Notes: generated by a model not told the origin, from the letters alone. DNA of 64,000 bases from RGIG529 sp050950425 (GCA_050950425.1 JBMNHO010000002.1:248001-312000); one strand, 5' to 3'. Shown: positions 25,791 to 35,758, numbered from the stretch's first letter. Numbers and translations: made by a program.

Positions 25791-28700
25791 TCAAATTTCC
25801 ACGGTACCTTCGAACACCGTTTCCGCATCTCCGGCCATCAAAACAGCCGCTTCTGTATATCGAATCATCAAATCACCGCCGGGCAACATCACGCGGATGG
25901 GTTTCTCTTTTGTGCAGTAACCATTCAAAACGGCGGCCACGGCGGCGGCGCAGGCGCCTGTGCCGCAGGCTAGGGTTTCCCCGTTGCCTCGTTCCCATAC
26001 CCGCAATTGAATCGTATTTTCCTGCACAAGCTCGGCGAAGCCCGCATTCACGCGCTGGGGAAACAGCGGGTCATGCTCAAACACGGGCCCAATTTCCTGC
26101 AGGTTCAAACGATCCACATCATTGCAAAACACAACACAGTGGGGATTGCCCATAGAAACACATGTTATTTCATACGGCATTCCCCCAATGATGACAGGGC
26201 GGTTGACCACCATATCGCCGGGTAACTGGACGGGGATTTTCTTGGCATGCAATTCCGCCTTTCCCATGTCCACTTCCACCTGGCAGACCTTTTGGTGCCT
26301 TGTCATCAGCTTGAGGTTGCGAATGCCGCTCAGGGTTTCAATGGTTATTTCTTTTTGAGAGACCATCCCGTTGTCGTATAAGTATTTTCCAATGCACCGA
26401 ATGGCATTGCCGCACATTTCTCCCTCGCTGCCGTCCAAATTAAACATCCGCATTTTGGCGTCCGCCTGATCAGACGGACAGATCAGCACCACGCCGGTTC
26501 CTCCCACGCCCACGTGGCGATCCAGCAGGAAAACGGAGAGTGACTCAGGAGAGTTGATCTCCTGATCAAAGCAGTTGATATAAATATAGTCGTTGGCGCA
26601 ACCCTGCATTTTGGTGAAAGGAAGTTTATATTTTTCTGTCCTCATTCGGTTGATATCTATAAGCTCTGTGTTGATTTCTGTATATCGGCTGATTAGGCTG
26701 TCTGCAACGGCATTGGCCGTGTCCAGCGACGTCAGGCAGGGAATGTCCAAAAGGCACGCCTTTCTTCTGATTTTTACGCTGTCTCTCGCTGGGTTCCGCC
26801 CTTTTGCGGAGGTGGAAATGACATATTGAATATCGCCGCTTTCCAAAAGTGTAATGGCATTGACTGGGCTTTCGTGAATCTTATTGACGTTTCTTACTTC
26901 TATGCCCGCTTTCTTCAACAGCGCGGCCGTTCCGCGGGTGGCATATAAGGAAAAGCCGATCCTGTCAAACTTGCTGGCCAAGCTGACCAGCTCCGGCTTG
27001 TCGCCGTCCCGCACACTCAGAAAAACACCGCCTTTTTTAAGCAGCTTTCGTCCGGACGCAATGAGCCCCTTGTGCAGCGCTTCCTCCATGTTTTTCCCGA
27101 TCCCAAGGACCTCTCCGGTGGATTTCATTTCAGGGCCAAGCTGTGTGTCCACATCTGTCAGCTTTTCAAAGGAAAAAACAGGAACCTTCACCGCCACATA
27201 AGGGGAGATGGGATAAAGCCCCGTCCCATATCCCAAATCGCGCAGCTTTTCGCCCAGGCTTACTCTTGTGGCAAGGTCGCACATCGGCACTCCGGTTACC
27301 TTGCTTAAATACGGAACGGTTCGCGATGCTCTTGGGTTTACCTCAATGACATACAGCGATTGATCCATGACAATGTATTGCAAATTAATCAGCCCGACGG
27401 CACGCAAGCCTTTGCAAATCTGTTCCGTTGTTTCCAAAATCATTTCCGCCAAGGTATCATCCATGTGGGGGGCGGGATAAACCGCAATGCTGTCGCCGGA
27501 ATGAACCCCGGTTCGTTCAATATGCTCCATAATACCGGGGATCAAAATCGCTTCCCCGTCGCAAATGGCGTCCACTTCAATTTCTGTCCCGCTCAAATAT
27601 TTGTCGATCAGGACAGGGTTGTCCTGCTTTTGGCGCAGGATGATCTCCATGTATTCCCGAATGTCCTCGTCGCTGTACGCAATGATCATGTTTTGGCCGC
27701 CCAGCACATAAGAAGGGCGCATCAAAACCGGATACCCCAGCCGGTGCGACGCATCCAGCGCCTCTGATTCATTCATCACCGTAAAGCCCCGGGGCCGGCT
27801 GATGGAAAGAGACTCCAACAGTTCGTCAAACCGCTCCCTGTCCTCTGCCATGTCGATGCTGTCGGCTGAGGTGCCCAAGATACGGATGCCGTTTTGGCTT
27901 AATGTCTTGGTCAGCTTAATGGCGGTCTGTCCGCCGAAGGCGACGAACACTCCAATGGGTTTTTCGATGTCAATGATATGCATCACATCTTCCGCGCAAA
28001 GGGGCTCAAAGTAAAGCCGATCTGCCGTGTCAAAATCGGTGGAAACGGTTTCCGGGTTGTTGTTGATGATCACCACTTCATATCCAAGGCGCTGGAGAGA
28101 CATGACGCAATGGACGCTGGCATAGTCAAACTCGATACCTTGCCCAATGCGGATGGGGCCGGAGCCAAGGACAAGAACTGTCGGTTTTTGGTTTTTCGCA
28201 ATGAAATCCAGCGCTTCGTTTTCCCCGCCGGATTCTTTCGTATCAAATGTGCCATAAAAATAGGGGGTCTCTGCGCGGAACTCCCCTCCGCAGGTGTCAA
28301 CCATCTTATAGGTTGGCTGCAAAGCATAGGAAAACGACTGCTTGGAAAGACGGGCAATGGTTTCGTCTAAAAATCCGAGGCGCTTGCTCTTTACATATAA
28401 GTCCCTTGTCAACTGAGTCGATTCCAACTCTCTTTCACAATCCAGAATCCTCGTGATTTTGTGCAAAAACCAGCGGTCAATTTTGGTAGCATCAAACATC
28501 TCATCAATCGAAACACCCCGCCACATCAGCTCATAGACAGCAAACAAACGTTGATCCGTCGCCTTTTTCGCGATCTGCCAGAGATGCCCCTCGCTTTCTT
28601 TGGCAAACAGCGGCATCCGCAGCGTGTCCAACGAGATTTCCGCCCCGCGCACTGCTTTCATCAGGGCCATTTCAAAGCTGTCGGCAATAGACATCACCTC

Positions 28701-29840
28701 TCCGGTGGCTTTCATTTGCGTACCCAGTTCCCGTTTGGCGTAGACGAACTTATCAAAAGGCCATTTGGGAAATTTAACAGCGACATAATCAAGGGTTGGC
28801 TCAAAGGCAGCATACGTCTCCCCTGTCACGGCGTTGAGAATTTCATCCAGGGTATAGCCAATGGCTATTTTGGTTGCTACCTTGGCAATGGGATACCCCG
28901 TTGCCTTGGATGCCAGGGCGGAAGAACGGGAGACCCGGGGGTTGACCTCGATCACGGCGTATTCAAAAGAATCCGGATGCAGGGCAAACTGGCAGTTGCA
29001 GCCCCCTTCAACCCCCAGCTCGGTGATGATATCGAGAGCCGCGGTTCGAAGCATTTGATATTCTTTGTCCGACAGAGTGACCGTGGGCGCGATGACAATG
29101 CTGTCTCCCGTGTGAATGCCAACGGGGTCAAAGTTTTCCATGGAACAGACGGCAATGACATTTCCCACGCGGTCTCGCATCACTTCAAATTCGATTTCCT
29201 TCCACCCCGCAATGGAACGCTCCACCAAAATTTGTGTGATGGGGGAAAGGGACAAACCAGTGTGCGCCACTTCGGACAACTGTTCTAAATTGTCCACAAT
29301 CCCGCCGCCGGACCCGCCCAATGTAAAGGCCGGGCGAACAATGACAGGATAGCCGATTTCCTCTGCAAAAGCAGCGGCGTCCTCCACGGTCGTCACGACT
29401 TTAGAGGGAACACAGGGCTGGTGAATCTTTTCCATGGTATCTTTGAACATCTGCCGGTCTTCCGCTTTGTCAATGGTTTCCGGAGAAGCCCCCAAAAGAC
29501 GAACGTTATGCCGCTCCAAAAATCCTTCCTTCGCCAGCTGCATAGATAACGTAAGTCCTGTTTGCCCGCCAAAACCGGACAAGATGCTGTCCGGTCGCTC
29601 CTTTTCAATGATGCGCTTCACCGTCGTCAGGGTCAGCGGCTCAATATAAATTTCATCGGCCATGGCATTGTCTGTCATGATGGTCGCGGGGTTTGAATTG
29701 ACCAGCACGATTTCAATGCCTTCCTCCCGAAGGGCCCTGCATGCCTGGGTGCCGGCATAATCAAACTCCGCGGCCTGCCCAATGACAATGGGGCCGGAGC
29801 CAATCACAAGTACTTTTTTAATGTTTTTATCTAACGGCAT
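25791..29840 (-). CDS. Carbamoyl-phosphate synthase large subunit fused to diaminopimelate epimerase
   Basis: One open frame of 1349 residues. Residues 1-1065 are a full CarB: two ATP-grasp halves, the first starting KKVLVIGSGPIVIGQAAEFD and the second PTVLVLGSGPIRIGQGIEFD, with a C-terminal allosteric domain. Residues 1066-1349 are a full DapF, beginning MRTEKYKLPFTKMQGCANDY, with the two catalytic cysteines in EMCGNAIR (about 1143) and ACGTGACA (about 1292). There is no stop and no clear ribosome site before the DapF Met (codon 26643-26645). CarB makes carbamoyl phosphate for pyrimidines and arginine; DapF makes meso-diaminopimelate for peptidoglycan and lysine. The fusion is not one I know as standard. 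Translation overlaps carA by 14 bases. Confidence 0.93.
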   Translation of the reverse strand: MPLDKNIKKVLVIGSGPIVIGQAAEFDYAGTQACRALREEGIEIVLVNSNPATIMTDNAMADEIYIEPLTLTTVKRIIEKERPDSILSGFGGQTGLTLSMQLAKEGFLERHNVRLLGASPETIDKAEDRQMFKDTMEKIHQPCVPSKVVTTVEDAAAFAEEIGYPVIVRPAFTLGGSGGGIVDNLEQLSEVAHTGLSLSPITQILVERSIAGWKEIEFEVMRDRVGNVIAVCSMENFDPVGIHTGDSIVIAPTVTLSDKEYQMLRTAALDIITELGVEGGCNCQFALHPDSFEYAVIEVNPRVSRSSALASKATGYPIAKVATKIAIGYTLDEILNAVTGETYAAFEPTLDYVAVKFPKWPFDKFVYAKRELGTQMKATGEVMSIADSFEMALMKAVRGAEISLDTLRMPLFAKESEGHLWQIAKKATDQRLFAVYELMWRGVSIDEMFDATKIDRWFLHKITRILDCERELESTQLTRDLYVKSKRLGFLDETIARLSKQSFSYALQPTYKMVDTCGGEFRAETPYFYGTFDTKESGGENEALDFIAKNQKPTVLVLGSGPIRIGQGIEFDYASVHCVMSLQRLGYEVVIINNNPETVSTDFDTADRLYFEPLCAEDVMHIIDIEKPIGVFVAFGGQTAIKLTKTLSQNGIRILGTSADSIDMAEDRERFDELLESLSISRPRGFTVMNESEALDASHRLGYPVLMRPSYVLGGQNMIIAYSDEDIREYMEIILRQKQDNPVLIDKYLSGTEIEVDAICDGEAILIPGIMEHIERTGVHSGDSIAVYPAPHMDDTLAEMILETTEQICKGLRAVGLINLQYIVMDQSLYVIEVNPRASRTVPYLSKVTGVPMCDLATRVSLGEKLRDLGYGTGLYPISPYVAVKVPVFSFEKLTDVDTQLGPEMKSTGEVLGIGKNMEEALHKGLIASGRKLLKKGGVFLSVRDGDKPELVSLASKFDRIGFSLYATRGTAALLKKAGIEVRNVNKIHESPVNAITLLESGDIQYVISTSAKGRNPARDSVKIRRKACLLDIPCLTSLDTANAVADSLISRYTEINTELIDINRMRTEKYKLPFTKMQGCANDYIYINCFDQEINSPESLSVFLLDRHVGVGGTGVVLICPSDQADAKMRMFNLDGSEGEMCGNAIRCIGKYLYDNGMVSQKEITIETLSGIRNLKLMTRHQKVCQVEVDMGKAELHAKKIPVQLPGDMVVNRPVIIGGMPYEITCVSMGNPHCVVFCNDVDRLNLQEIGPVFEHDPLFPQRVNAGFAELVQENTIQLRVWERGNGETLACGTGACAAAVAAVLNGYCTKEKPIRVMLPGGDLMIRYTEAAVLMAGDAETVFEGTVEI

Positions 29841-30915
29841 TCTTTCTCGTCTCCATCATGGTAATAAATTGGTCGAACAAAAATCGGGTGTCGTGTGGCC
29901 CGCCACAAGCCTCCGGATAAAACTGCACAGAAAAGGCCGGTAAGTTACAATACGCAATCCCCTCACACGTTCCGTCGTTAACGTTGACATACAGCTCTTT
30001 TGCAATGGCCGGGTGAATGGAGTCACTCTGCACCACATATCCATGATTTTGGCTGGAGATGTAGATCCGACCGGTTTCCCGGTTTTTAACCGGCTGGTTG
30101 GCCCCTCTATGGCCATATTTTAATTTTGAGATCCGGCAGCCGTTGGCAAGGGCCAAAAGCTGGTGTCCCAGGCAAATTCCAAAGATCGGAATCTTTTCTT
30201 GGCAAATGGATTTCAGCGCAGCGATAACCTCCACATTTTCTGTGGGATCTCCAGGCCCGTTCGACAGCACAATCCCGTCCGGACGGAGCGCCAAAAGCGC
30301 CTCCGCGCTGATGTTATGGGGGCAAACTGTAACATCGCATCCGCGCAGCTTTAGCTCTCGCGCAATGTTTTCTTTGTATCCGTAGTCCCACAGCGCCACG
30401 TGATAAGCGCCTTTTTCGCTTCGTTCCGTAAACGGCTTCAAAACTGAAACATGAGAAACCGCCTGTTTGGTTCGATGCTTTCGGATTGCATCCAAAGAAG
30501 CCTTCTCCGGGTGCTCTGTGATCATTCCATTCATAACGCCATGCTCCCGAATCGCCTTCGTTAACGCTCGGGTGTCAATGTCCCATAATCCCACGATGTT
30601 TTTGGATTTTAAAAAGGTGTCAATATCGCCCTCACACCGAAAATTGGAGGGCGACTGACACCATTTCTTAACAATATATGCAGTTGGTCCGATCTGTTTG
30701 CTTTCAAAATCCGATGTGATGACCCCGTAGCTCCCAATCAGCGGAAAGGTTTGAACGACGATTTGACCATGATAGCCTTGGTCTGTCAGCGTTTCCAAAT
30801 AACCGGTCATCCCTGTCGTAAAGACAACCTCCGCCGTCGCTTCTCCTCGGGCGCCAAAGGACTTCCCCTTGAACACCATTCCGTTCTCCAGTATCAGATA
30901 CAATGCTCTTTCCAT
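29827..30915 (-). CDS. carA: Carbamoyl-phosphate synthase small subunit with His-to-Tyr change in the amidotransferase triad
   Basis: 362 residues, the usual length. The N-terminal CarA domain has TGMTGYLETLTD. The class I glutamine amidotransferase domain (about 170-350) has the nucleophile in GICLGHQLLALA (Cys248) and SSQNHGYVV. The last motif, normally QxHPEA, reads VQFYPEACGGPHDT: the catalytic His is Tyr333 (codon at 29917-29919), while Glu335 remains. Without this His, glutamine hydrolysis should be badly impaired and CarB would depend on free ammonia. It is followed by carB in the same operon. Confidence 0.93.
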   Translation of the reverse strand: MERALYLILENGMVFKGKSFGARGEATAEVVFTTGMTGYLETLTDQGYHGQIVVQTFPLIGSYGVITSDFESKQIGPTAYIVKKWCQSPSNFRCEGDIDTFLKSKNIVGLWDIDTRALTKAIREHGVMNGMITEHPEKASLDAIRKHRTKQAVSHVSVLKPFTERSEKGAYHVALWDYGYKENIARELKLRGCDVTVCPHNISAEALLALRPDGIVLSNGPGDPTENVEVIAALKSICQEKIPIFGICLGHQLLALANGCRISKLKYGHRGANQPVKNRETGRIYISSQNHGYVVQSDSIHPAIAKELYVNVNDGTCEGIAYCNLPAFSVQFYPEACGGPHDTRFLFDQFITMMETRKNAVR

Positions 30916-31168
30916 ACTCTGTTTCCCTCTACCCTTTATGTAAATGATGGTTTTTTATCCATCCTGCTTTCATCGGCTTTCATATGCTCACAAAAGTCTT
31001 CCCGTCGCAGCGCGTTTTGTTCTGTACGTATCCATCGCCTGTTTTTTGATATATCGACGGATCTTTGTCTTGCTTCCCTACCGCTTTTTACGGCAGTGGC
31101 GGGGGTATACTGCTAAGGCCCTAAACGCTCTGATAAGCAGTCAGAAGGTTTTTCAGCCCCTTTGCAGT

Positions 31169-31206
31169 AAAAAAGTCCGATCCAATCGGCGAGGGAGCAT
31201 GCTCCC
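31169..31206 (-). promoter_or_regulatory. Possible attenuator hairpins upstream of carA
   Basis: On the minus strand, a GGGAGCATGCTCCC palindrome (31193-31206) is followed by a CCGAT/ATCGG mini-hairpin (31177-31189) and a run of T (31169-31174). It lies about 250 bases before carA. I do not see a PyrR-binding consensus, so pyrimidine control is only a guess. Confidence 0.35.
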
Positions 31207-31988
31207 GCCAATGGTCAGACCCCCTTGCCATTGACGATTATACCGTTTGCTCCATGGATTGTCAACCACTTCTGCAACACTCCTTTCTGATTGTTTCACT
31301 TTTGATCTGAATTGCAATTAAATCATTTGCTTTTTATTCTCGTTGTGCAAAAACGAGCTTAAATCCCTTCATAAAGTACTTTGAAAAATGGTTGACAAGG
31401 AAAGCCCCCCGTCTTGTCTTTTAAACCCATAACGGCGGGGGCGCTATGAACCGAACGGTTCACAGCGCTTTTTATTTTGAAACCGTTGAAAATACCATTG
31501 TACAAAAGAAAGCGGTCGGCCCGGCCGTTCTTCAGGACAAGGGCATAAAAACAGGGAGGAACCAAGCGCCCTGTTCGACTGCATGTATCAGAACGTTGAA
31601 ATAACTGTATTTTCCGAGTGGAACGCGCGCGCATCCTACCCCCATGAAAATGAAATCCCTCCATTTTCCTTCTTGACCGCACCAATGTAATATGATAAAG
31701 TATGCAAAGATCGATTGATTGCAAAAAAATATACCATACCACTGCTTCAATATTTTAATCAATCCTCTTCATTGGGGTCTGCTTGTGTCGCCGAACTCCT
31801 CCGGTTCGCCCGATCTGTATGTCACAGTGCGATGCCCGTGGCCACGTGGTGTGTAACATATCGAGCATAAGGCCCAATGAAACAACATAGCGATGGCTGT
31901 CGCGGCATCTGTAGGAATGCGGCGGCTTTCTTTATGTTTCACTTCAAAGCGGAACAGACTCTGTTTTGCAACACTGTGGGGAATTATT
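31207..31988. other. Non-coding gap between carA and the MFS exporter
   Basis: No open frame here has both a ribosome site and a protein-like composition. A hairpin at 31441-31468 (GCGCT...AGCGC with an inner GAACC/GGTTC stem) followed by TTTTTATTTT looks like a rightward intrinsic terminator without an obvious gene ahead of it. A short untranslated RNA or a decayed gene is possible. Confidence 0.4.
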
Positions 31989-33368
31989 ATGAATCAACAC
32001 AATTTAAATTGGAAAAAGTCCTTCGCTATTATTTATGCGGGACAAGCCTTTTCCATCATCGGCTCCAGCGCCGTTCAGTTTTCCATTCTATGGTGGCTTA
32101 CAGTGGAGACCGGTTCCGCTCTGACGCTGACTTTTGCGGCGATCATTGGATTTTTACCCCAAGCCATCATTGGTCCCTTTGCCGGCGTCCTGGTGGATCG
32201 GTACAGCCGGAAGAAAATTATGATCATAGCAGATGGATTTGTTGCCTTGTCCAGCGCTGTCTTGGGCATCGCCTTCCTTTTGGGTACCCCATCTTTGGGC
32301 TTTGTTTATGTTGTTTTGTTTTTTCGTGCTTTGGGCGCTACGTTCCATGGCCCTGCCCTGCAATCTGCCATTCCCATGCTTGTCCCGGATGATATGCTGA
32401 TGAAAGCGGGCGGCTGGGCGCAGCTTGTTTCTGCCGGCAGCAGCATGCTCGGCCCCGCCATCGGCGCGGGATTAACCGTAATTTTCCCCATGCAAAGCAT
32501 TATGCTGGTCGATATTACGGGGGCCGTTTTCGCCATCTCGGCTCTGATGTTTGTGAAAATCCCGAAACTACAAGTGGCTGTGACAGAGGTTCACGTCTGG
32601 CAGGATATCAAACAAGGCATTCGCGCGCTGCGCGCGGATTCATTGCTCATTCAGATCAGCATCCCTGTTCTGTTGGCATATTTGCTTTTTACCCCGCTGA
32701 TCACGCTGCTCCCTTTGCTGATTTATGATCATTTCCAAGGGACCGCATGGCACAACGGGTTGGCTCAGTTTTTGTTCGCCGGGGGGCTTCTTGCCACTTC
32801 CGCACTGATCGGTGTCTTTGGCGGCTTTCGAAAACAGTTTTCCATGCTTGCCGTCTCGCTACTGGCCTTGGGACTGTTCATCTCCGCTTGTGGCCTTCTT
32901 CCTCCCGGTTTGTTTGCTGCCTTTGCCGTCTTTGCCTTTTTGTCCGGCTGCGCGGGAACCTGCTTTTATGTCCCTTATATGGCCTATGTACAGCGCACCA
33001 TCCCCTCCGAATTGCTGGGGAAAGTGATGGCGCTTTTGATCAGCGCCATGAGTTTTTCCACACCCATCGGTCTTATTGTCGCCGGGCCTGTAACAGAACT
33101 GATCGGAACAAATGTTTGGTTTTTGCTGTCTGGTATGGCCTTGGTTGCCGTCGGGATTGTTTGCTGCATCATGATCAAAAGCTATGAACAAAGAACCGGA
33201 ATCGTTGCCGGTACGGATGATCTCATTCATCCTTCCTCCGCTTTTAACGGCGGCCCCTTGGTTGCAGACAATGCTGCGGTAGCCGCTGTCGAACCGGCAC
33301 AAGAAGACTCGTCTTCCGTGGAATGTGGCGAAATCATGCAAATCCTCTCAGAAGATATGCCAAAATGA
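31989..33368 (+). CDS. MFS efflux transporter, macrolide-exporter type
   Basis: 459 residues from the ATG at 31989; upstream in-frame sequence is not protein-like. Twelve predicted membrane helices, starting SFAIIYAGQAFSIIGSSAVQ, with the MFS loop motif GVLVDRYSRKKIMI after helix 2. The closest family I recognise is the Mef/enterobactin-exporter-like MFS group, which exports drugs or siderophores by proton antiport. A hydrophilic tail of about 60 residues follows the last helix. The ribosome site is weak (GGGGA). Substrate unknown; Mef-like proteins should not be read as resistance without a test. Confidence 0.85.
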   Translation: MNQHNLNWKKSFAIIYAGQAFSIIGSSAVQFSILWWLTVETGSALTLTFAAIIGFLPQAIIGPFAGVLVDRYSRKKIMIIADGFVALSSAVLGIAFLLGTPSLGFVYVVLFFRALGATFHGPALQSAIPMLVPDDMLMKAGGWAQLVSAGSSMLGPAIGAGLTVIFPMQSIMLVDITGAVFAISALMFVKIPKLQVAVTEVHVWQDIKQGIRALRADSLLIQISIPVLLAYLLFTPLITLLPLLIYDHFQGTAWHNGLAQFLFAGGLLATSALIGVFGGFRKQFSMLAVSLLALGLFISACGLLPPGLFAAFAVFAFLSGCAGTCFYVPYMAYVQRTIPSELLGKVMALLISAMSFSTPIGLIVAGPVTELIGTNVWFLLSGMALVAVGIVCCIMIKSYEQRTGIVAGTDDLIHPSSAFNGGPLVADNAAVAAVEPAQEDSSSVECGEIMQILSEDMPK

Positions 33369-33399
33369 ATGCCTCGGAAAAGTTCAAACAAAGCGCAAT

Positions 33400-33431
33400 A
33401 AAACCTGCCTTCTATCAAGAAGGCAGGTTTT
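33400..33431 (+). terminator. Terminator of the MFS gene
   Basis: A perfect 12-bp stem AAAACCTGCCTT / AAGGCAGGTTTT with an 8-base loop, 31 bases after the stop. The 3' arm ends in TTTT. Confidence 0.85.
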
Positions 33432-33501
33432 ATAATTGATCAAACAAACTGCGCCGGCTATCATTGACCGCCCGCAAAAAGACGATACAGACATCCATGA
33501 T

Positions 33502-33822
33502 TCAGGCAGTGTGGGAATCGTCCAGATGCTTTATATATTCCCTATACCGAACATCCTGCTTAGAGACAGTGACACGTTCCTGGTCCCCGTTGCGCCGAAT
33601 GACCAAAAACGTAAATATTTCTCCGCCGAAAAAAGGAAGCCAGATTACGGAAGCAGTGCCATGGGCGGAATGCCGCCAAAACCCCCGAGAGCCTTTCCCT
33701 TTTTCCAGCAAAACAGTGCGTACAATCGGGTTATCCCAATTATAAAGCCGCTTTCTTCTGCTGTCACGCACCAAAATCCATGTGTACAGAAGAGCCGCTG
33801 CAATGATGATCGCATATGCCAT
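33502..33822 (-). CDS. Small single-helix membrane protein
   Basis: 106 residues from the ATG at 33822, with AGGAGG nine bases upstream. An N-terminal helix (MAYAIIIAAALLYTWILV) is followed by a cytosolic basic stretch and a domain with VIWLPFFGGEIFTFLVIRRN and QERVTVSKQDVRYREYI. The pattern faintly resembles DUF2500-type proteins, but I cannot assign it. It is convergent with the MFS gene and has no operon partner on its strand. Confidence 0.6.
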   Translation of the reverse strand: MAYAIIIAAALLYTWILVRDSRRKRLYNWDNPIVRTVLLEKGKGSRGFWRHSAHGTASVIWLPFFGGEIFTFLVIRRNGDQERVTVSKQDVRYREYIKHLDDSHTA

Positions 33823-33987
33823 GTTTCGCACCTCCTATTTAGCGCTTTCCAGCTGCCGCCGCGATACAATTCTGCTGCATTCCATCTTCTCTTCTTTGAT
33901 TATATCTTATCTTATTTTTATAAAAATTGCAAGGATTTATCCCTTCTTTTCCCACTGTTTTTGTCTATTTTTCACCTGTTTTTCAGC

Positions 33988-34029
33988 AAAAAAGCCCCTG
34001 CGCGGAGTTTCCCTCCGCGCAGGGGCTTT
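33988..34029 (-). terminator. Terminator of the leftward phosphohexomutase operon
   Basis: A 17-bp perfect stem (33991-34007 with 34013-34029, core GCCCCTGCGCGGAG). On the minus strand it is followed by six T residues, just after the mutase stop. Confidence 0.92.
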
Positions 34030-34032
34030 GAT

Positions 34033-35757
34033 TTATTGCAACGTTTCCGCAAATGCGGCATATCGCCGAATTCTTTCTTGGCTTTCGACCGCGCTTTCCG
34101 CCTTTGTGAGCAAATAAACCTTGATCTTCGGCTCCGTGCCGGAAGGGCGGACAATAAAGCTGGTGTGATCCTCCAGCTCATACCGCAGGACATTTGAGCC
34201 GGAAAGCTCCATGGTTTCTTCTCGCCCGGTTCCCAACTCCGTTTTGATCCCGGTGCTGTAGTCCAGCGCGAAGAGAACCTTCGTCCCCGCAATCTCTGAA
34301 AGGGGCCTCTCCCGCAAGCGAGCCATCAGCGCCTTCATTTTCTGAAGACCGTCTATGCCCGGCATGACCAGGTTCATGGTGCGATCTCCATAATATCCGT
34401 GGCGCTCAAACAGTTCGTCCAGCGCCTCCAATAAATTCATATGTTTTGTTTCATAGTATGCCGCCATTTCCGCCAGCAATACAGAGGCCGTAACGGCATC
34501 CTTGTCCCGCACATAGTCTCCTACCATATAACCATAAGACTCTTCATAAGAAAAAATCACTTCGTGGGTACCGGCGCGCTCCAACTCTCCCTTTTTTTCT
34601 GCCATAAACTTAAACCCCGTAAACGTATCAAAACAGGAAACACCATAAGATTCTGCCACTGCGCACGCCATGTCCGTCGTCACGATGCTCTTTAATACAG
34701 CCGCATTTGGGGGTAACGTCCCGGCCTCTTTCCTCGCTTTGAGCAAGTAATCCAGCAGCAAAACACCGGTGCGGTTTCCGGAAATCGTCTCATACTCCCC
34801 CCGGGCATTCCGCACCATGATGCCAACTCGATCCGCGTCCGGGTCAGTGCCGATGATCAGCTGTGCCTGATGCGCCTTGGCCAGCTTTACGGCCAGAGTA
34901 AATCCGGCGGCCTCTTCCGGGTTGGGGCTTTTCACCGTTGGAAAATTGCCGTCAACCACCATCTGCTCCGGAACACACAGCAGGTTTTTGATGCCCAAGC
35001 GATCCAGCGCTTCCGGAATCAGACGGTATCCCGTGCCGTGGAATGGCGTGTAGACAATGGTCAACCGGTCCGCGCTTTCTTCCACCGCCTTCCGGTTGAT
35101 GGCCTGTGCCATCACCTGTTCCAAAAACGCTTCGTCCGTTTCCGTCCCCAAAAGTGTGATCAATCCACTTTCCACGGCTTCCGCATACTCCATTTTTCCT
35201 ACATCAGAAAAAAGGTCGATTTCCTCCATTTTCCGTGCGATGGCGGAAGCCTTGGCGGGCGGCAGCTGGGCGCCGTCGGACCAATATACCTTATAGCCGT
35301 TGTATTCCTTTGGGTTATGGCTGGCTGTGATGTTGATCCCGGCAATGCACCCGTACAGGCGAATGGCAAAGGACAGCTCCGGCGTGGGTCGCATGTCGGC
35401 AAACAGCCGAACGGAAATCCCGTTCCGCGCCATAACGCATGCCGCCTCTCTGGCAAAGTCCGCGCTGTTGTTGCGGCAGTCAAAGCAAATGGCCACTCCC
35501 TTTTTGGCATTTTCCTGGCTGTCCTCCAAAATGACCCGGGCAAACGCTTCTGTCACATGGCGAATCACATAGGTATTCATCCGGTTAAGACCAAGTCCCA
35601 TCACGCCACGCAAGCCGGCTGTACCAAACTCCAGCGGGCCATAGAATCGACTTTCCAGCTCTGTGTCGTCCTGCCCTAAGGCAAGCAGTTCACTTTCTTC
35701 CCCGTCCGTCAGCGCGCCTGAATCCAGCCATCTTCGATATTCCTCCCGGTATGTCAT
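34033..35757 (-). CDS. Phosphoglucomutase/phosphomannomutase
   Basis: 574 residues from the ATG at 35757 (GGAAGGAG upstream). An alpha-D-phosphohexomutase: the phospho-Ser loop is ITASHNPKEYNGYK, the metal loop IGTDPDADRVG, the sugar loop FSYEESYGYM and the phosphate-binding loop RPSGTEPKIK. This length and order match the PgcA type, which interconverts glucose-1-P and glucose-6-P and feeds UDP-glucose and wall glycopolymer synthesis. It is last in a leftward series that begins with the wall-homeostasis genes. Confidence 0.93.
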   Translation of the reverse strand: MTYREEYRRWLDSGALTDGEESELLALGQDDTELESRFYGPLEFGTAGLRGVMGLGLNRMNTYVIRHVTEAFARVILEDSQENAKKGVAICFDCRNNSADFAREAACVMARNGISVRLFADMRPTPELSFAIRLYGCIAGINITASHNPKEYNGYKVYWSDGAQLPPAKASAIARKMEEIDLFSDVGKMEYAEAVESGLITLLGTETDEAFLEQVMAQAINRKAVEESADRLTIVYTPFHGTGYRLIPEALDRLGIKNLLCVPEQMVVDGNFPTVKSPNPEEAAGFTLAVKLAKAHQAQLIIGTDPDADRVGIMVRNARGEYETISGNRTGVLLLDYLLKARKEAGTLPPNAAVLKSIVTTDMACAVAESYGVSCFDTFTGFKFMAEKKGELERAGTHEVIFSYEESYGYMVGDYVRDKDAVTASVLLAEMAAYYETKHMNLLEALDELFERHGYYGDRTMNLVMPGIDGLQKMKALMARLRERPLSEIAGTKVLFALDYSTGIKTELGTGREETMELSGSNVLRYELEDHTSFIVRPSGTEPKIKVYLLTKAESAVESQERIRRYAAFAETLQ

Positions 35758-35758
35758 G

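Noticed and set aside
25731..25920. Extension of the recombinase remnant
   Set aside because: From about 25732 on it is antisense to the dapF end and shows no recombinase motif.
31359..31742. Open frame of 127 codons on the minus strand
   Set aside because: It crosses a terminator-like hairpin and has no protein-like domain or ribosome site.
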